Assembly (NCBI RefSeq): GCF_900109935.1
Contig: NZ_FOBV01000003.1
Span: 186,001-250,000 of the forward strand
Source: Chryseobacterium taichungense
Lineage (GTDB): Bacteria > Bacteroidota > Bacteroidia > Flavobacteriales > Weeksellaceae
Direction: 5' to 3'
DNA length: 64,000 nucleotides
Under the pieces are notes generated by a model that searched no databases, was not told where the DNA came from, and saw only the letters and a list, made by a program, of their open reading frames with translations. Every line of letters begins with the position of its first letter. The first letter of the stretch is position 1. Both the position numbers and the translations under genes were made by a program. This document shows, piece by piece, positions 61,055 through 64,000 of this stretch.

Positions 61055-61531
61055 ATGTCTACATATGATGATGCATCATGGCATTATGGAGGTGATTTTC
61101 CCGAAGAACTTCCTGAGAAAAACGGGGCAACCCATACGGGAATGTTTCTCGTGTGGTGTATTGAAAATAATCTTGTCTCCGATGAATTGAAAAATGACGC
61201 AACAGAAGAAATACAAAAACTGAAGCGACGTGAACTGACTGGTGCTGAATTTATTATGGATTCGATGGATGGAAAATTTTCTGAATATGATCTGAATGTA
61301 ATGGGAAATGCCTTTGCGCAGGATTATTATAAGGACGAAACAGATTTTGGAAACAGATTCAGTTCATTTGCTGATGATTATGTAAATCTTTTCGATACAA
61401 AAGCAGAGGAAAATGATTATGAATATGAAACGTTCTATCATATTGAAGATACATATGAGAATTATGATCTGATGAAGCAGATCATAGACTACCGTTTTGA
61501 CGAATGGAAGGAGTACAAGAATTTAAATTAA
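61055..61531 (+). CDS. Small acidic protein, probably DUF7832 family
   Basis: A 158-residue, strongly acidic soluble protein starting YDDASWHYGGDFPEELPEKN followed by GATHTGMFLVWCIEN. This N-terminal signature belongs to a family of uncharacterised bacterial proteins that I believe is called DUF7832; the number is from memory. The C-terminal part (NDYEYETFYHIEDTYENYDL) is helical. Some relatives accompany polymorphic-toxin loci as immunity-like proteins, but no toxin is nearby here. Confidence 0.7.
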   Translation: MSTYDDASWHYGGDFPEELPEKNGATHTGMFLVWCIENNLVSDELKNDATEEIQKLKRRELTGAEFIMDSMDGKFSEYDLNVMGNAFAQDYYKDETDFGNRFSSFADDYVNLFDTKAEENDYEYETFYHIEDTYENYDLMKQIIDYRFDEWKEYKNLN

Positions 61532-61540
61532 ACACCACTT

Positions 61541-61607
61541 GATTTGTCATTCTGCCGAAAGAAAAATCTCCACAATTAAAGATTCTTTAGCTCAGAATGA
61601 CAAACTT
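61541..61607. repeat. Inverted repeat of the TGTCATTCTG type
   Basis: TTTGTCATTCTG (61541-61552) and CAGAATGACAAA (61594-61605) are perfect 12-bp inverted repeats around a 41-base spacer, filling most of the gap between two convergent genes. A related GTCATTCTG occurs at 47538. It may act as a two-way terminator or a mobile-repeat relic. Confidence 0.65.
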
Positions 61608-61617
61608 TTGTAAATAA

Positions 61618-62157
61618 TTAATTATGTCTAACCCAAATTAGTTCATCTGTATTATAGCCTACTTTTTTGGCTTTTTCAAGAAACCTTTGTCTTATACTTT
61701 CCGGGATTTCTTTGGTACGGGAAAGAATCCAGAGGTATTTCAGGTTGCTTCCCATAATCAGGGCGTACTGATAGTTTTCATCAATGTCAACCACGTTGTA
61801 TCCTGCCCAAATAGGTTTAAAAAAAGAGACTTTTAAACGTGCTTCTGTTTCTTTATTTACAAATCTGGCCTCTCCAATCGACTCTTTCCATTCTTTTTTG
61901 ACATAATCATAACCTTTATTATCGACTTTTATGCTTCCGTTTGGGTTTTTATAATATGTAGCTGTTACGTTATCCATGTTTTTTTCAAATTTATAGTCGA
62001 AACGGGCTATTTCATACCATTTTCCAAGATATCTGTCAGCATTGAAATTTTGAACAGCAGTAGCTCCTTTCGGAATTCCTACCGAGCATGAATTTAAAAT
62101 AATGAGCCCTAAAACTCCCAAAGAAACCGGGATTACAATCTTTTGCAAAGTTTTCAT
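61618..62157 (-). CDS. Lipocalin family outer-membrane lipoprotein (Blc-like)
   Basis: A 179-residue lipocalin with lipobox LIILNSC (Cys24). It has the lipocalin motif DRYLGKWYEIARFDYKFEKN (GxW, about residues 45-48), then NVTATYYKNPNGSIKVDNKG and a C-terminal LWILSRTKEIPESIRQRFLE. Like E. coli Blc it probably binds lipids such as lysophospholipids under envelope stress. Transcribed alone, convergent with the acidic-protein gene. Confidence 0.93.
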   Translation of the reverse strand: MKTLQKIVIPVSLGVLGLIILNSCSVGIPKGATAVQNFNADRYLGKWYEIARFDYKFEKNMDNVTATYYKNPNGSIKVDNKGYDYVKKEWKESIGEARFVNKETEARLKVSFFKPIWAGYNVVDIDENYQYALIMGSNLKYLWILSRTKEIPESIRQRFLEKAKKVGYNTDELIWVRHN

Positions 62158-62351
62158 AATATAATCTTTTGTGTGGTACGTTAAACTTCAAAAATAGTGC
62201 CTTAGAGTTAGAAATATTAACCTTAAAAAGAATTCAAATTAATAAATGTACCACAAGTTACAAACATTTAAATCTTTTGTTAACTGAATATTAATTATGG
62301 TTTACTTTTTGTTATCAACCTAAAATCTAAACCACAATAAAATATTACAAT

Positions 62352-62732
62352 ATGATAACGATTATTCCAGAAGCTCCGGAAAATGTTGCGGCTTTCAATG
62401 CAACGGGAGAAGTAACCAAAGAAGATTTTGAAAACCTGGTAATTCCGAGGGTAAAACAGAAGGTAGATCAGTTTAATGAGCTGAATTATCTTTTGTACCT
62501 GGACACTGATCTGGATAATTTTACCATGGGGGCCTGGTTGCAGGATGCGCTTTTAGGATTAAAAAACTTAACAAAGTGGAACAGAACCGCTATTGTTACA
62601 GACAAAGAGGGTGTACAGAATTTTACTGATATTTTCAGTGTACTCATGCCGGGGGAATTTAAGTCTTTCCCTAAAGGAAACCTTTACAATGCACTCTATT
62701 GGTGCAAAAACGGCAATGAAGTCGAAGCGTAA
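62352..62732 (+). CDS. SpoIIAA-like STAS-domain protein
   Basis: A 126-residue protein of the SpoIIAA-like (STAS fold) group: MITIIPEAPENVAAFNATGE at the start, LNYLLYLDTDLDNFTMGAWL in the core and KWNRTAIVTDKEGVQNFTDI near residue 80-99. These are small stress-linked proteins of unknown binding partner. It ends 57 bp before the convergent MFS gene, with a terminator between them. Confidence 0.85.
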   Translation: MITIIPEAPENVAAFNATGEVTKEDFENLVIPRVKQKVDQFNELNYLLYLDTDLDNFTMGAWLQDALLGLKNLTKWNRTAIVTDKEGVQNFTDIFSVLMPGEFKSFPKGNLYNALYWCKNGNEVEA

Positions 62733-62757
62733 TTTATGCTTATTATAAAAACAAAAC

Positions 62758-62787
62758 GGACCGTCTTTTAAAGATGGTCCATTTTTA
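62758..62787. terminator. Bidirectional terminator between the SpoIIAA-like and MFS genes
   Basis: GGACCGTCTTT and AAAGATGGTCC form an 11-bp stem (one G-T pair), with an A-run on the left and a T-run on the right, serving both convergent genes. Confidence 0.85.
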
Positions 62788-62789
62788 TT

Positions 62790-63986
62790 TTATTTTTCGC
62801 AGGAAACACATTCAGTCAATGTTTCATTGTTTGTTTTTGAGGCATACAAATATCTGTATCGTATACTGATAATTAGACCTATGACGGTCATGACTACGCC
62901 AACAAGAGAAGGGTAATTGTAACTATATCCTTTCTCCAAAGGAATCCCTCCAAGAAAAGCGCCCATTGCATTGGCAATATTAAAGGCGGCCTGCATAAAG
63001 GCGGCTGCCATCATTTCGCTTTTGGGAGCAGCTTTCATCATCATAATATTGATCGGTGCCGATACAGACATTGACAATGCGCCGCAAATAAAGGTAAGGG
63101 TAAGCGAAACATTACGATATTCTGACAGAAAAAAGACCCCGGCCAAAGAAAGCATCATTAAAAATAGCAATAATGAACATGTCTTCTCAGGGCTCAGACG
63201 ATCGGATAAATATCCTCCGACAAGATTTCCTACTACCATTCCGGCTCCTGCCAAAATCATCACATAAGCCATATAGCTTTCTTCTATTCCAGAAACAATG
63301 GTCATAAGCGGTGTAATATAGCTGAACCATGTAAATAATCCACCGAAGCCTATAGCTGTTATCATTAGGACCAGCCAGGCCTGTCTTTTCTGTAAAAATT
63401 TGATTTCTTCTTTAAAATGAGTCTCCTGATTTGATCTCAGGTCAGGAAGCCATAATTTAATAAACAGAAGAGCAAGCAGTCCGATCACCGAAACAATGGC
63501 AAAATACCATCTCCAGTGAAAAGTATGACCAATATAAGTCACCAGAGGAACCATGGCAAGATTGGCAATAGTAAGCCCCGTGAACATGAGTGAAATATTA
63601 AAAGCTTCTCTACCTTTTGTTGCCATTCTGGCCGCAACTACAGTTCCGACCCCGAAAAATGCTCCGTGAGGAAGACCAGAGAGAAAACGGATGATCATCA
63701 TGGTTGTATAATTTGGGGCCAATGCTGACAAAGCATTAAATAAAGTAAAAATGATCATCAGAGCCATCAATACTTTTTTTGGAGGAAATTTTACGGAATA
63801 TCCGATAAGAACCGGTGCGCCCACTACAACACCAAAAGCATAGGCAGAGATCAGGTGACCGGCCTCAGGAATACTGATCTGTAAAGTTTTTGCCATATCG
63901 GGGAGTAATCCCATAATGGTAAATTCCGTAGTTCCTATTCCTAGGCCACCAATTGCCAGAGGAATAATTTTTTTATCTATTTTCAT
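62790..63986 (-). CDS. MFS transporter, drug/sugar-efflux type
   Basis: A 398-residue transporter with about twelve membrane segments. The first has LAIGGLGIGTTEFTIMGLLP followed by DMAKTLQISIPEAGHLISAY, typical of the AraJ/YdhP-like proton antiporter group; RFLSGLPHGAFFGVGTVVAA is motif C-like. It likely exports a small compound, substrate unknown. The C-terminal tail ends in cysteine-containing TECVSCEK. Confidence 0.9.
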   Translation of the reverse strand: MKIDKKIIPLAIGGLGIGTTEFTIMGLLPDMAKTLQISIPEAGHLISAYAFGVVVGAPVLIGYSVKFPPKKVLMALMIIFTLFNALSALAPNYTTMMIIRFLSGLPHGAFFGVGTVVAARMATKGREAFNISLMFTGLTIANLAMVPLVTYIGHTFHWRWYFAIVSVIGLLALLFIKLWLPDLRSNQETHFKEEIKFLQKRQAWLVLMITAIGFGGLFTWFSYITPLMTIVSGIEESYMAYVMILAGAGMVVGNLVGGYLSDRLSPEKTCSLLLFLMMLSLAGVFFLSEYRNVSLTLTFICGALSMSVSAPINIMMMKAAPKSEMMAAAFMQAAFNIANAMGAFLGGIPLEKGYSYNYPSLVGVVMTVIGLIISIRYRYLYASKTNNETLTECVSCEK

Positions 63987-64000
63987 TATCTTCTTTAAAA

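Noticed and set aside
1..64000. tRNA, rRNA, CRISPR arrays, IS elements, prophage
   Set aside because: Scanning by eye showed no rRNA segment, no cloverleaf-like tRNA, no regularly spaced direct repeats and no transposase, integrase or phage structural protein among the reading frames; a dedicated tRNA and repeat search was not possible.

Overview
The window looks like chromosome of a Chryseobacterium-like member of Flavobacteriia (Bacteroidota). The reasons are an AT-rich base composition, a type IX secretion (Por) sorting tail on several secreted proteins, the gliding-motility lipoprotein GldD, the Bacteroidota form of type VI sheath proteins (DUF5458-type TssC), and promoters with the Bacteroidota -7 motif TAnnTTTG in front of several genes. 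No rRNA, tRNA, CRISPR array, transposase, integrase or phage gene was recognised.

Left part (1-11.2 kb). A minus-strand three-gene unit comes first: a secreted propeller-like protein with a T9SS tail, a 1175-residue secreted Rhs-like protein, and a DUF6443/Rhs protein that runs off the left edge. Next to it lies a decay zone (about 6.6-11.0 kb). It holds a frameshifted lipoprotein, a degraded Rhs-tip-like domain, a YceI gene reduced to its two ends, a cut-off Crp/Fnr gene, a serine hydrolase with a broken signal peptide and a small frameshifted remnant. An intact Crp/Fnr regulator and a DUF6624 gene sit among them.

11.2-19.7 kb is an accessory regulatory/redox cluster. It has three short-chain dehydrogenases, two closely similar AraC regulators in mirror-image SDR-AraC modules, a Crp/Fnr regulator, and a TetR regulator that shares its operator half-site with a stand-alone dihydrolipoamide dehydrogenase. 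20.2-23.3 kb is an arsenic operon (arsR, DUF6428, GNAT/arsN-like, arsC-like, acr3) with the same 12-bp palindrome in front of arsR and of the DUF6428 gene.

23.4-28.7 kb carries a GNAT, a lamin-tail T9SS protein, a HEAT-repeat protein and an AraC/aldehyde dehydrogenase pair with a 19-bp direct repeat in the dehydrogenase promoter. 28.9-33.7 kb is a minus-strand operon: small secreted protein, thioredoxin, ApbE, DUF4266, DUF3570, PAP2 phosphatase, VIT transporter. It is the best candidate here for a poorly described system, probably extracytoplasmic redox or flavin chemistry. 33.9-42.4 kb holds small regulators, a stand-alone KAS III with a structured leader, a cold-shock protein, photolyase plus SRPBCC, a TIGR02117 protein, queG, rhodanese and HD phosphohydrolase genes.

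42.5-64 kb is mostly minus-strand housekeeping and envelope biology: alpha/beta hydrolase, nitronate monooxygenase, SurA-like isomerase, PfkB kinase, gldD, mutY, a lipoprotein, tssC/tssB, two tandem M13 metallopeptidases separated by a hexanucleotide repeat, a GH18-NodB-GT2 trifunctional membrane protein, cinA, lipocalin, an SpoIIAA-like protein and an MFS transporter.
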